From contig NZ_CP032419.1 in the NCBI RefSeq assembly GCF_003595175.1, forward strand, positions 1,798,001-1,862,000: 64,000 nucleotides of DNA, given 5' to 3'. The stretch is from Pseudomonas cavernae. Lineage in GTDB: Bacteria > Pseudomonadota > Gammaproteobacteria > Pseudomonadales > Pseudomonadaceae. Shown piece after piece: positions 26,675 through 35,659 of the stretch. Position 1 is the stretch's first letter, and every line of letters starts with the position of its first letter. The notes beneath the pieces are model-generated. The model worked only from the letters and a program-made list of their open reading frames with translations. It was not told the DNA's origin and did no database searches. A program made the position numbers and the translations under genes.

Positions 26675-27454
26675 TTAGAGCGGGTTGACCAGATGCCCGC
26701 CGTCGACCGCCAGCACGGCGCCGCTCATGAACGCACCGGCCTCGCTGGCGAGCAGCAGCAGCGGGCCATCCAGCTCGTCGTTCTGGCCCAGGCGACGCAT
26801 CGGTACGTTGCTGCGGATGTAGGCCTGGCCTTTTTCGGTGTCGAAGAACGCGTCATTGATCTCGGTCTTGAAGTAGCCCGGGGCGATGGCGTTGACGCGG
26901 ATGCCCAGACGCGCCCATTCCAGGGCCAGGGACTTGGTCAGTTGCACCACGCCGGCCTTGGCGGTGCAGTAGTGGCTGAGAGTGGGGCCGACGCGCAGGC
27001 CGAGGATCGAAGCGATGTTGACGATGCTGCCACCGCGCTCGGCCTTGCTCAGCCGCTGGGCGGCGCACTGGGCGACGCGCCAGACGCCGTCCAGGTTGGT
27101 GGCGAGCATGGCGCGCCAGTGCTCTTCGCTGAGCGTCAGGGCGGGCTCATTGTGACCGATGCCGGCGTTGTTGATGACCACATCGACGACGCCGAAGGCC
27201 GCCTCGGCGGCGTCGAAGGCGGCCTCGACACTGTCCCGACAGGTCACGTCCATCGGCACGGCCAGCACATTACCGCCTTGCTGACGAATGTCTGCGGCCA
27301 ACTGCTCCAGGCGTTCGATCCGGCGTGCGCCAATCACCACTTGCGCGCCGGCGTCGCTGAGAAGGCGCGCGAAATGCGCGCCGAAACCGCTGGAGGCACC
27401 CGTGATCAGCGCAGTCTTGCCGGCGAGGGAGAAGCGTTTGGTGAGCTGGTCCAT
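26675..27454 (-). CDS. SDR-family oxidoreductase
   Basis: This 259-residue short-chain dehydrogenase has TGASSGFG for cofactor binding, NNAG, a Ser in NIASILG, YCTAK (YxxxK) and the C-terminal VDGGHLVNPL. It probably oxidises a hydroxyl group, such as a 3-hydroxyacyl-CoA or a ring hydroxyl, with NAD(P). The start ATG is one base after the stop of the thiolase gene, so translation is probably coupled. It is third in the fadJ-like/thiolase/SDR set on the minus strand. The exact substrate cannot be read from sequence. Confidence 0.88.
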   Translation of the reverse strand: MDQLTKRFSLAGKTALITGASSGFGAHFARLLSDAGAQVVIGARRIERLEQLAADIRQQGGNVLAVPMDVTCRDSVEAAFDAAEAAFGVVDVVINNAGIGHNEPALTLSEEHWRAMLATNLDGVWRVAQCAAQRLSKAERGGSIVNIASILGLRVGPTLSHYCTAKAGVVQLTKSLALEWARLGIRVNAIAPGYFKTEINDAFFDTEKGQAYIRSNVPMRRLGQNDELDGPLLLLASEAGAFMSGAVLAVDGGHLVNPL

Positions 27455-27455
27455 A

Positions 27456-28640
27456 TCAGAACACCTCGAACAGGCCGGCCGCGCCCATGCCGCCGCCGAC
27501 ACACATGGTGATCACCACGTACTTCACGCCGCGGCGTTTGCCTTCCAGCAGCGCGTGGCCGACCATGCGCGCGCCGCTCATGCCGTAGGGGTGGCCGATG
27601 GCGATGGCGCCTCCGTTGACGTTGAGCTTGGCCGGGTCGATGCCCAGCTTCTCGGCGCAATAGAGCACCTGGCAGGCGAAGGCTTCGTTGAGTTCCCACA
27701 GGCCGATGTCGTCGACCTTCAGGCCGTGCTGCTTGAGCAGCTTGGGCACCGCCAGTACCGGGCCGATGCCCATCTCTTCCGGCGCCAGGCCGGCCACGGC
27801 GATGCCGCGATAGGCGCCCAGCGGTTGCAGGTTGCGTTGCTCGGCCAGGCGGCCATCCATCAGCACGCAGGCGCTGGCGCCGTCGGACAGCCGGCTGGCG
27901 TTGCCGGCGGTGATGCAGCCGCCGTCGAGCACCGGCTTGAGCCGGGTCAGGTCGTCGAGGGTGGTCTGCGGGCGGTTGCCTTCGTCCAGGTGCAGGGTGA
28001 CTTCCTCGTAGCTGACCGCGCCGCTGGCCTTGTCGACAACCCGTTTGGTTGCGGTGACCGGCACGATTTCGCCCTCGAACAAGCCGGCAGCCTGGGCCGC
28101 GGCGGTGCGCTGCTGGGACTGCAGCGCATAGGCGTCCTGCGCCTCGCGGCTGATGCCGTAGCGGCTGGCGACCAACTCGGCGGTCTGCAGCATCGGCATG
28201 TAGGCGTGTTCGGCGTGGCGCAGCACCAACTCGTCGGGCTGGCTGTTGACCCATTCCATATGGTGGCTCTGTACCAGGCTGATCTGCTCCTGGCCGGCGC
28301 CGATGGTGACCTGCATGCCGTCGACCATGATCTGTTTGGCGGCGGTGGCGATCGCCATCAGCCCCGAGGCGCACTGGCGGTCGAGGGTCTGGCCACTCAC
28401 CGACAGCGGCAGCCCTGCGGCCAGCCCGCTCAGGCGGCCGAGGTTGCAGCCGGCGGTGCCAGCGGGCATGGCGGTGCCCATCACCAGGTCGTCGATTTCC
28501 GCCGCTTCGATTCCGGCGCGCTCGACGGCGGCGCGGATCGCATGGCTGGCCATGCTCGGCGACTTGAGGTTGTTGAAGGCGCCGCGGAACGCCTTGGCGA
28601 TCGGTGTGCGGGCAGTGGCGAGGATGACGGCTTCTTTCAT
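27456..28640 (-). CDS. Acetyl-CoA acyltransferase (thiolase)
   Basis: This 394-residue degradative thiolase carries the acyl-accepting Cys90 in LDRQCASGL, the His motif [15 protein letters not shown] and the second Cys in [11 protein letters not shown]. It would split 3-ketoacyl-CoA into acetyl-CoA and a shortened acyl-CoA. Start ATG 28640 was chosen because the upstream frame runs through a CTCTCCC-type repeat element and so is unlikely to be coding. It lies 207 bases downstream of the FadB/FadJ-type gene and is tightly coupled to the following SDR. It is a normal thiolase, distinct in type from the SCPx-like enzyme at 15861. Confidence 0.93.
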   Translation of the reverse strand: MKEAVILATARTPIAKAFRGAFNNLKSPSMASHAIRAAVERAGIEAAEIDDLVMGTAMPAGTAGCNLGRLSGLAAGLPLSVSGQTLDRQCASGLMAIATAAKQIMVDGMQVTIGAGQEQISLVQSHHMEWVNSQPDELVLRHAEHAYMPMLQTAELVASRYGISREAQDAYALQSQQRTAAAQAAGLFEGEIVPVTATKRVVDKASGAVSYEEVTLHLDEGNRPQTTLDDLTRLKPVLDGGCITAGNASRLSDGASACVLMDGRLAEQRNLQPLGAYRGIAVAGLAPEEMGIGPVLAVPKLLKQHGLKVDDIGLWELNEAFACQVLYCAEKLGIDPAKLNVNGGAIAIGHPYGMSGARMVGHALLEGKRRGVKYVVITMCVGGGMGAAGLFEVF

Positions 28641-28708
28641 CTGGGGTGGTTCCTGGTTGGGGTGTGCTCCGCGTAGCTGTGCGGCGGAGTCCTCGGTGTG
28701 CTTTTCAT

Positions 28709-28820
28709 CCCCTCTCCCCTTTGGGGATAGGGTTAGGGAGAGGGGCGGGCGTTCAGGTCGGCACCTGTTCGCGCCCTTTGCCCTCTCCCCCGGCCCCTCT
28801 CCCATGAATGGGAGAGGGGA
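28709..28820. repeat. CTCTCCC-type dispersed repeat, copy 1
   Basis: About 110 bases made of CCCTCTCCC arms and their complements GGGAGAGGG. It ends in a hairpin, CCCCTCTCCCATGAATGGGAGAGGGG split by its ATGAAT loop. It lies between the fadJ-like gene and the thiolase gene. Related copies are at 55147, 57598, 60181 and 61642. Confidence 0.85.
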
Positions 28821-28847
28821 GTCGTTACGGGAGAGGGCTCTATTGGC

Positions 28848-30959
28848 TCAGATCTTCTCGATCCTGATCTTGCCGGCGGCGACCAGGCGCTCCAACAACG
28901 GGGCCGGCTGTAACCACAGCTCGCCGTAGGCGCCGAGCTCGTCGTGGTAGCGGCGGATGCCGGCAAGTACGTTGTCCAGGCCGAGGGTCTCCGCGTAGTG
29001 CATCGGCCCGCCGTGGTGCGCCGGGAAGCCGTAGCCGTTGATGTACACCAGATCGATGTCGCTGCTGCGCAGGGCGATGCCCTCGTCGAGCAGCTGGATG
29101 CCTTCGTTGATCAGGCTGAACAGGCAGCGCTCGAGGATTTCCTGATCGGAGATGTCACGGCGGGTGATGCCCAGTTCGCCGGCCACGCGCTCGGCGAGCG
29201 CGGTCACCGTCGGGTCGTCGAGGCGCTCGCGGCCTTCGTAGCGGTAGAAGCCGGCGCCGGTCTTCTGCCCGTAGCGGCCGAGGGCGTACAGCTCGTCGCC
29301 AAGTTTGCAGTAGCTCGGGTCGTGGCCGATCACCTCACGGCGCGATTCGTGGATCAGGTAGCCGATGTCGATGCCGGCAAGGTCCTGCACGGCGAGCATG
29401 CCCATCGCCAAGCCATGCTCGGTGAGCACCCGGTCGATCTGCGCTGGGCTGGCGCCTTCGAGCAGCAGGCGGTGGGCCTCGCGCGAGTAGGGCTCGAACA
29501 TGCGGTTGCCGATGAAGCCGAAGCACACGCCGGAGACCACCGGGATCTTGCCGATGCGGCGCGCCAGCTTGAGCGTGGTGGCCAGCACATCCGGCGCGGT
29601 CTTGGCGGCGCGCACCACTTCCAGCAGGCGCATGACGTTGGCCGGGCTGAAGAAGTGCAGGCCGATGACGTCCTGCGGGCGGGCGGTGACGGCGGCGATG
29701 GCGTCGACATCCAGGGTCGAGGTGTTGCTGGCGAGGATCGCACCCGGCTTGCACACCCGGTCGAGGATGCGGAACACGTTCTGCTTGATCTCCAGGTTCT
29801 CGAACACTGCCTCGATCACTAGGTCGGCGTCGGCCAGGTCGGCGTAGTCGACGGTGCCCTGCAGCAGCGTCATGCGCTGCTCTAGCTGGGCTTCACTGAG
29901 CTTGCCGCGTTTGACGCTGATTGCGTAGTTCTGGCGAATCTGCGTCAGGCCGCGGTCCAGCGCTTCCGCCTTGAGTTCGAGGAGGGTCACCGGGATGCCG
30001 GCATTGGCGAAGTTCATGGCGATGCCGCCACCCATGGTGCCGGCACCGATCACCGCGACCTTGTTGATCGGCCGCAGCACGGTGCTGGCATCGACGCCGG
30101 GAATCTTGCCGGCTTCGCGTTCGGCGAAGAACACATGACGCTGTGCTGCTGATTGCGCGGAGCCCTCGGCCTGCTTGAAAAGTGCCTGCTCCCTGAGCAG
30201 GCCCTCGGCGAGCGGCAGCAGGCAGGCTGACTCGACGGCGGCTAGAACCAGTCGTGGCGCCAGGCGGTTCTTCCAGCGCGGTTCATGCTCGGCACGGTAG
30301 CTTTGGAAGAAGTCGTCCGACAGGTCGACGGCCGGGTTCGGGTAGCGTTCGGCCGGCCGCGCGGGGGAGCCTGTGGCGAGCAGCTCCCGGGCGTAGGCGC
30401 GGGCGTCATCGAGCAGACCTTCGGCGCTGTCGGTGACGCGGTCGAGCAGACCGAGCATCAGTGCGTGCTCAGCACTGACCTGTTGGCCGGAAATCATCAT
30501 GTTGAGCGCCGACTCGGCGCCGATCAGGCGTGGCAGGCGCTGGGTACCGCCGGCCCCAGGCAGCAGGCCGAGATGGATTTCCGGCAGGCCGAGGCGCGTG
30601 CCCGGTTCGCCGACCCGGTAGCCACAGGCCAGCGCCAGTTCCATGCCGCCGCCCAACGCCACGCCGCCGATGGCCGCAACCACCGGTTTCTCCAACTGGC
30701 TGAGACGCAGCAGCAGGTCGGGCAGAAAGGGCGCGGCGTAGGCGATGTCTTTGCCGAACTCGCTGATGTCGGCGCCGGCGCTGAACAGGCCGGTGGCTCC
30801 GTAGAGGATTAGCGCACTCACCGCGGGATCGGCCGCTGCACGTTCACAGGCTTCCAGCAGCGCGGCTCGAAGGGGCTGACCGAGGGCGTTGACCGGCGGG
30901 CTGGCGAGGCCGATCAGGGCCAGTCCATCTTCGAGGCGGTAGTGGATCAGATCGCTCAT
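28848..30959 (-). CDS. Bifunctional enoyl-CoA hydratase / 3-hydroxyacyl-CoA dehydrogenase (FadB/FadJ-type)
   Basis: The 703-residue fusion has an N-terminal crotonase domain (about 1-190) with [20 protein letters not shown] and [17 protein letters not shown]. Catalytic Glu residues lie in GGGMELA and [21 protein letters not shown]. From about 300 it has a Rossmann dehydrogenase domain ([62 protein letters not shown]). Two C-terminal helical domains follow. It would hydrate enoyl-CoA to 3S-hydroxyacyl-CoA and oxidise it. Start ATG 30959 follows AAGGAA. It offers an S-specific route parallel to the R-specific MaoC/SDR set. Confidence 0.95.
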   Translation of the reverse strand: MSDLIHYRLEDGLALIGLASPPVNALGQPLRAALLEACERAAADPAVSALILYGATGLFSAGADISEFGKDIAYAAPFLPDLLLRLSQLEKPVVAAIGGVALGGGMELALACGYRVGEPGTRLGLPEIHLGLLPGAGGTQRLPRLIGAESALNMMISGQQVSAEHALMLGLLDRVTDSAEGLLDDARAYARELLATGSPARPAERYPNPAVDLSDDFFQSYRAEHEPRWKNRLAPRLVLAAVESACLLPLAEGLLREQALFKQAEGSAQSAAQRHVFFAEREAGKIPGVDASTVLRPINKVAVIGAGTMGGGIAMNFANAGIPVTLLELKAEALDRGLTQIRQNYAISVKRGKLSEAQLEQRMTLLQGTVDYADLADADLVIEAVFENLEIKQNVFRILDRVCKPGAILASNTSTLDVDAIAAVTARPQDVIGLHFFSPANVMRLLEVVRAAKTAPDVLATTLKLARRIGKIPVVSGVCFGFIGNRMFEPYSREAHRLLLEGASPAQIDRVLTEHGLAMGMLAVQDLAGIDIGYLIHESRREVIGHDPSYCKLGDELYALGRYGQKTGAGFYRYEGRERLDDPTVTALAERVAGELGITRRDISDQEILERCLFSLINEGIQLLDEGIALRSSDIDLVYINGYGFPAHHGGPMHYAETLGLDNVLAGIRRYHDELGAYGELWLQPAPLLERLVAAGKIRIEKI

Positions 30960-31393
30960 GGGGATTCCTTGTGGCGCGTGTGAAGTTATCGAAGAGACCT
31001 CGCTCCCTCTCCAGGCAAGAAGGGGGAGCCAGGTTTCCTGCTGACGAACAGGTACGGTTGTCGGGTTGCCCTCGCTGGCGATCCACTGCTGCCACGTGCG
31101 ACTCGGCGATCAGCAGGTCAGCCATGTCGTTCTGGAACAACGAAAAAGGAGGCCTCTGTGCAATTGCAGCGAGCGGCAGGCAGGCGCAGTGAACCGTAAA
31201 CCTCAGCCCGTGAATCCCCTCCTGGGGAGTGGGGCTGGCCCTTTCCCGGATGGGGGTGTGGGCATGGCCGCAGCCGATCGAGGAGTGGGGGTGGGCTGGC
31301 CGGAAGGAGTGGGGGCGAAATAGGAAGTGGCGAGTAGCATCCGGGCGGAGGGCAACTTCGCCCGCCGTCAATGCAGAGTGGAGAGCTGACGAG
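30960..31393. promoter_or_regulatory. Divergent gap: FadJ-type gene / arylsulfatase B
   Basis: A 434-base gap with no normal gene. It contains a 13-codon micro-frame (31158-31199) behind a strong AAGGAGG site. It also has a G-rich block at 31210-31320 with CCCCTCC/GGGGAGTGGGG elements, like those upstream of LAL regulator 3. Promoters of both flanking genes should lie here. Confidence 0.35.
31158..31199 (+). CDS. Possible 13-aa leader peptide
   Basis: GTG at 31158 opens a frame of 13 codons (MQLQRAAGRRSEP) ending TAA. It is preceded by AAAAAGGAGG at ideal spacing, a better ribosome site than the arylsulfatase has. It lies about 195 bases upstream of the arylsulfatase start. It may be a regulatory upstream frame or chance; no family match is known to me. 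Confidence 0.25.
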   Translation: MQLQRAAGRRSEP

Positions 31394-32947
31394 ATGAAGA
31401 TGCTGAACACATGGTTGGGTAGTCTGATCGCTGCGATCTGTATGCCAATGCTGGCCCTGGCCGCCGACAAGCCGAACATCCTGGTGATCTTCGGCGACGA
31501 CATCGGCTACTTCAACGTCAGCGCCTACAACCAGGGCATGATGGGCTACGAGACGCCGAACATCGACCGCATCGCCCAAGAGGGTGCGCTGTTCACCCAC
31601 GCCTACGGCGAGCAATCCTGCACCGCCGGCCGCGCCGCCTTCATCCTCGGCGAGCACCCGTTCCGCACCGGCCTCTTGACCATCGGCATGCCCGGTTCCC
31701 AGCACGGTATTCCGGATTGGGCGCCGACCCTCGGCGACGTGATGAAGCAGCAGGGCTACACCACCGGCCAGTTCGGCAAGAACCACCTCGGCGACCGCGA
31801 CAAGCACCTACCGACCAACCACGGTTTCGACGAGTTTTTCGGCAACCTCTACCACGTGAACGCCGAGGAAGAGCCGGAGACCTACTACTACCCGAAGGAC
31901 CCGGAATTTCGCAAGAAGTACGGCCCGCGCGGGGTGATCCACTCCTACGCCGACGGCAAGATCGAGGACACTGGCCCGCTGACCCGCAAGCGCATGGAAA
32001 CCATCGACCAGGAGTTCGTCGATGCCACCGCGAACTTCATCGACAAGGCGCACAAGGCCGACAAGCCGTTCTTCGCCTGGTTCAACAGCACGCGCATGCA
32101 CGTCTGGACCCACTTGAAGAAAGAGTCCGAAGGCAAGACCGGCATCGGCCTGTATCCGGACGGCATGGTCGAGCACGACGGCCAGGTCGGCCAGTTGCTG
32201 AAGAAGCTGGATGACCTCGGCATCGCCGACAACACCATCATCGTCTACACCACCGACAACGGTGCGCAGAAGGTCAGCTGGCCGGACGGCGGCAGCTCGC
32301 CGTTCAATGGCGAGAAGGGCACTTCCAACGAGGGCGGCCATCGTGTGCCGCTGCTGGTGAAGTGGCCGGCCGTGCTCAAGCCGGGCAGCCGTTTCAACAA
32401 CCTGATCGCCCACAACGACTGGATGCCGACTCTGGCGGCGGCCGCCGGCAACCCGAACCTGGTCGCCGAGATGGCCAAGGGCACCACGGCCAACGGCAAG
32501 CAGTGGCGCGTGCACCTGGACGGCTACGACTTCCTGCCGTTCTTCAAGGGCGAAACCAAGGGCAGCCCACGCGAGGAGTACTTCTATTTCGGTCAAGGAG
32601 GCGAGCTGAATGCCCTACGCTGGAACGACTGGAAAATCGCCTTCGCCAGCTTTGAAGGCTCCATCTCCCGCTCATCGCGCACGGTCACCAACTGGCCGAG
32701 CATCACTAACCTGAAGGCCGATCCCTTCGAAACCGCGCGTAAGGATTCGGGGTTGTCCGCGCGCTGGGCCGCCGACCAGATGTGGCTGTTCGTGCCGGTG
32801 CAGGCCGAAATCGGGAAGTTCATGGCGACGCTGGCGCCGTACCCCTTCCAGGAGGGCCAGAACCTCAATCCGGCCAACATCAATTACCAGAGCCTGGCGC
32901 TCAGGAAGGCGCTGACGGGCCTGCAGAAACCGTCCACCGGGCAGTGA
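31394..32947 (+). CDS. Arylsulfatase, type I sulfatase (copy B, CxAxR type)
   Basis: This 517-residue exported sulfatase has a signal peptide (MKMLNTWLGSLIAAICMPMLALAA), PNILVIFGDDIGYFNVSAYN with metal-binding Asp residues, and QSCTAGRAAFILGEHPFRTG. Its Cys near 76 is in a CxAxR context, the less common variant of the formylglycine motif. GQFGKNHLGD and TTDNGAQKVSWPDGG carry further active-site Lys/His and Asp-Asn residues. It lacks the beta-rich tail of the two larger paralogues. Start ATG 31394 is supported by the signal peptide and a GAGAG-type site; the open frame upstream is not. It is the first of three plus-strand genes with a second sulfatase and a DUF1254 protein. Confidence 0.92.
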   Translation: MKMLNTWLGSLIAAICMPMLALAADKPNILVIFGDDIGYFNVSAYNQGMMGYETPNIDRIAQEGALFTHAYGEQSCTAGRAAFILGEHPFRTGLLTIGMPGSQHGIPDWAPTLGDVMKQQGYTTGQFGKNHLGDRDKHLPTNHGFDEFFGNLYHVNAEEEPETYYYPKDPEFRKKYGPRGVIHSYADGKIEDTGPLTRKRMETIDQEFVDATANFIDKAHKADKPFFAWFNSTRMHVWTHLKKESEGKTGIGLYPDGMVEHDGQVGQLLKKLDDLGIADNTIIVYTTDNGAQKVSWPDGGSSPFNGEKGTSNEGGHRVPLLVKWPAVLKPGSRFNNLIAHNDWMPTLAAAAGNPNLVAEMAKGTTANGKQWRVHLDGYDFLPFFKGETKGSPREEYFYFGQGGELNALRWNDWKIAFASFEGSISRSSRTVTNWPSITNLKADPFETARKDSGLSARWAADQMWLFVPVQAEIGKFMATLAPYPFQEGQNLNPANINYQSLALRKALTGLQKPSTGQ

Positions 32948-33094
32948 TCCCCGGACCTCCAAGCGCCGTGTTCGTCGCGACGCTCGTGCTCTCGGCATGG
33001 AGGAGGGGAGATCACTGTCAGGACACCAAGAACAACAAGACCCGCAACTCGTGATTCCCGGCTCAAGGCCAGGCACACGGAAACAGGAGCAAAT

Positions 33095-35434
33095 ATGTTC
33101 ATTCCGAAGAAGGCGCGCGCCCTTGGCTGGCTGCTGGGGCTGTGCGCCCTGGCGATCCAGGCGCATGCCGAGACGATACTGCCGAAGCCGGACTACCACT
33201 TCCCGGGGTATGTCGGGCGCACCAAGCTGGACAGCGATCCACCGAAGTACCCGCCGCTCGAGCGGCCACCGCAAGGCGCGCCCAACGTCCTGGTGATCCT
33301 GCTCGACGACGTCGGCTTCGGCCAGTTCGACGTCTTCGGTGGCGGGGTGCCTTCGCCGAGCCTCGACAGGCTGGCCGCCGACGGCGTGCGCTTCAACCGC
33401 TTCCACACCAGCGCGCTGTGCTCGCCGACCCGCGCCGCGCTGCTCACCGGACGCACGCCCCATCAGGCCAACACCGGGGTGATCTCCGAACTCGGCATCG
33501 GCTACGACGGCTATACCGGCATCCTGCCGAAAAGTACCGGCACCATCGCCGAGATCCTCCGCCAGAACGGCTACGCCACCGCGCAGATCGGCAAGAACCA
33601 CAATACGCCGCCGTGGGAAACCAGCGAAGTCGGTCCCTTCGACCGCTGGCCAACGGGCTTGGGATTTGACTATTTCTATGGCTTCAACGGCGGCGATACC
33701 AGCCAGTTCGAACCGATCCTCTACGAAGGCCACAGCCTAGTACCGCGCTCGCAGGACCCGAACTATCACCTGACCACCGACCTTTCCGACCACGCCATCA
33801 ATTGGGTCAACAAGGCCAAGGCCATCGATCCGCAGCGGCCGTTCTTCCTCTATGTCGCCCCCGGCGCCGCCCACTCGCCGCATCAGCCGCCGGCCGACTG
33901 GCGCGACAAGTACAAGGGCCAGTTCGACATGGGCTGGGACAAGTACCGTGAGCTGACCCTGGAGCGCCAGAAGAAACTCGGCGTGGTACCGGCCAATACC
34001 CAGCTGACGCCGCGCCCGGCCGATCTGCCGGCCTGGGATACGTTGCAGCCCGAACAGCAGCGCCTGTACTCGCGGATGATGGAACTGTTCGCTGCTTTCA
34101 GTGCGCATGCCGACTACGAGATGGGCCGGATCATCGACGCCGTGCGCCAGCTGCCCGATGGCGACAACACCCTGATCATCTATGTGGTCGGTGACAACGG
34201 CGCCTCCGCCGAAGGCGGGCTGGACGGCCGCACCAACGAGTTCTCGATCTTCAACGGTGTGCAGGAAACCTGGCAGAGCAATCTCAAGGTCATCGACGAA
34301 CTGGGCGGGCCGAAGCACTTCAACCACTTCCCTTCAGCCTGGGCGCATGCCATGAACACGCCGTTCCAGTGGACCAAGCAGGTTGCCTCGCACTTCGGCG
34401 GTACGCGCAACCCGCTGGTCATCTCCTGGCCGGCGCAGATCAAGGACAAGGGCGGGCTGCGCAGCCAGTTCGCCTACGTCACCGACATCACGCCGACCAT
34501 CCTCGAGGCCGCCGGCATCGAGGCGCCAAGCGTACTCAATGGCGTGCCGCAGAAGCCCATGGACGGCATCAGCATGCTGTATGCCTTCAACGACGCGAAG
34601 GCCAAGGAGCGTCGTCGAGGCCAGGTGTTCGAGCTGTTCCGCAACCGTGGCATCTACCAGGACGGCTGGTTCGCCTCCTCGGTGGGTTCCAAGCCATGGA
34701 ACCCGGACCGAGACGAGTTCGACGTGGATAAGACCACCTGGGAGCTGTACAACATCGACGAGGACTTCAGTCAGGCCCATGACCTCGCCGCGCAGCATCC
34801 GGAGAAGGTCAAGCAGATGGAGCAGTTGTGGTGGGCCGAGGCGCAGAAGGCCAATATCCTGCCGCTGAACTGGGACGGCATAAAACGCTTCAACGCCGAG
34901 TTGATGGGCCGTCCGAGTCTGGCCGCCGGCCGCAAGCAGTTCGTCTACAACGGCCCGCTGGCGGCATTGCCCGAAGGCAACGCGCCGGGACTGCACAACC
35001 GCTCGTTCTCAGTGATCGCGGAGGTGGAGTTGCCGGAGAAGGCCAATGGCATGCTCTTCACCCAAGGCGGTTCCACGGGTGGCTGGGGCTTCTTCCTCAA
35101 GGACGGACGACTGAGCGCCGTGCACAACTTCCTGGGCATGGATAGCTATCGGGTGGACAGCGAGTCTGCGCTGCCGGCCGGCAAGGCCACGTTGAAGATG
35201 GACTTCAACTACGACGGTAACGCCAAGGATCGCGGCAAGGGCGGCAGCTTGCGTCTGTCAGCCAATGGCAAGGTCATCGCCGAAGGACGGGTGGAACGCA
35301 CCGTGCCGTTTATCTACTCGCTCTATGAAGGCCAGGACATCGGCCTCGATTCCGGCTCCGCGGTATCGACCGACTACACGCCGCCGTTCGCCTTCGCAGG
35401 CCGACTGAACCGGCTGACGGTGGATCTTCGTTGA
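33095..35434 (+). CDS. Arylsulfatase, type I sulfatase (copy C, large)
   Basis: This 779-residue exported sulfatase has a signal peptide (MFIPKKARALGWLLGLCALAIQAHA), VLVILLDDVGFGQFDVFGGGVPSPSL and CSPTRAALLTGR. The modifiable Cys is near 109 (CxPxR), followed by GKNHNTPPWETSEVGPFDRWPTGLGFDYFYGFN and HFNHFPSAWAHAMNTPFQWTKQVASHFGGTRNP. A beta-rich C-terminal region of about 170 residues ends it. It is collinear with arylsulfatase A (2594-5002) and shares long identical blocks, so the two arose by duplication or transfer of one gene. It lies 147 bases after arylsulfatase B. A strong hairpin terminator follows. Confidence 0.93.
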   Translation: MFIPKKARALGWLLGLCALAIQAHAETILPKPDYHFPGYVGRTKLDSDPPKYPPLERPPQGAPNVLVILLDDVGFGQFDVFGGGVPSPSLDRLAADGVRFNRFHTSALCSPTRAALLTGRTPHQANTGVISELGIGYDGYTGILPKSTGTIAEILRQNGYATAQIGKNHNTPPWETSEVGPFDRWPTGLGFDYFYGFNGGDTSQFEPILYEGHSLVPRSQDPNYHLTTDLSDHAINWVNKAKAIDPQRPFFLYVAPGAAHSPHQPPADWRDKYKGQFDMGWDKYRELTLERQKKLGVVPANTQLTPRPADLPAWDTLQPEQQRLYSRMMELFAAFSAHADYEMGRIIDAVRQLPDGDNTLIIYVVGDNGASAEGGLDGRTNEFSIFNGVQETWQSNLKVIDELGGPKHFNHFPSAWAHAMNTPFQWTKQVASHFGGTRNPLVISWPAQIKDKGGLRSQFAYVTDITPTILEAAGIEAPSVLNGVPQKPMDGISMLYAFNDAKAKERRRGQVFELFRNRGIYQDGWFASSVGSKPWNPDRDEFDVDKTTWELYNIDEDFSQAHDLAAQHPEKVKQMEQLWWAEAQKANILPLNWDGIKRFNAELMGRPSLAAGRKQFVYNGPLAALPEGNAPGLHNRSFSVIAEVELPEKANGMLFTQGGSTGGWGFFLKDGRLSAVHNFLGMDSYRVDSESALPAGKATLKMDFNYDGNAKDRGKGGSLRLSANGKVIAEGRVERTVPFIYSLYEGQDIGLDSGSAVSTDYTPPFAFAGRLNRLTVDLR

Positions 35435-35550
35435 GCCTTCACTGAATCATCAGGGCCTGGTCTCGCCTGGCTCGTGCAGGCTTTGGCGGGTAGGGAAAGG
35501 CTGGATACACCATTTGGAGACAGGGTGAATCGTCGCTCGCTTCGCTCACC

Positions 35551-35589
35551 GGCCAGGTAAAAGCTACGCTTTCACCTGGCCCTTAATTT
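35551..35589 (+). terminator. Rho-independent terminator after arylsulfatase C
   Basis: GGCCAGGT (35551-35558) pairs with ACCTGGCC (35574-35581). AAAGC and GCTTT extend the stem inward around a TAC loop, and CTTAATTT follows. It separates the sulfatase transcript from the DUF1254 gene. Confidence 0.8.
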
Positions 35590-35659
35590 GACCATTAGGG
35601 CTCATGCCAGGACGCTCGGGCACAGAGTCTTGCTTCCCACCGAAAGAGGATAAGCACCC

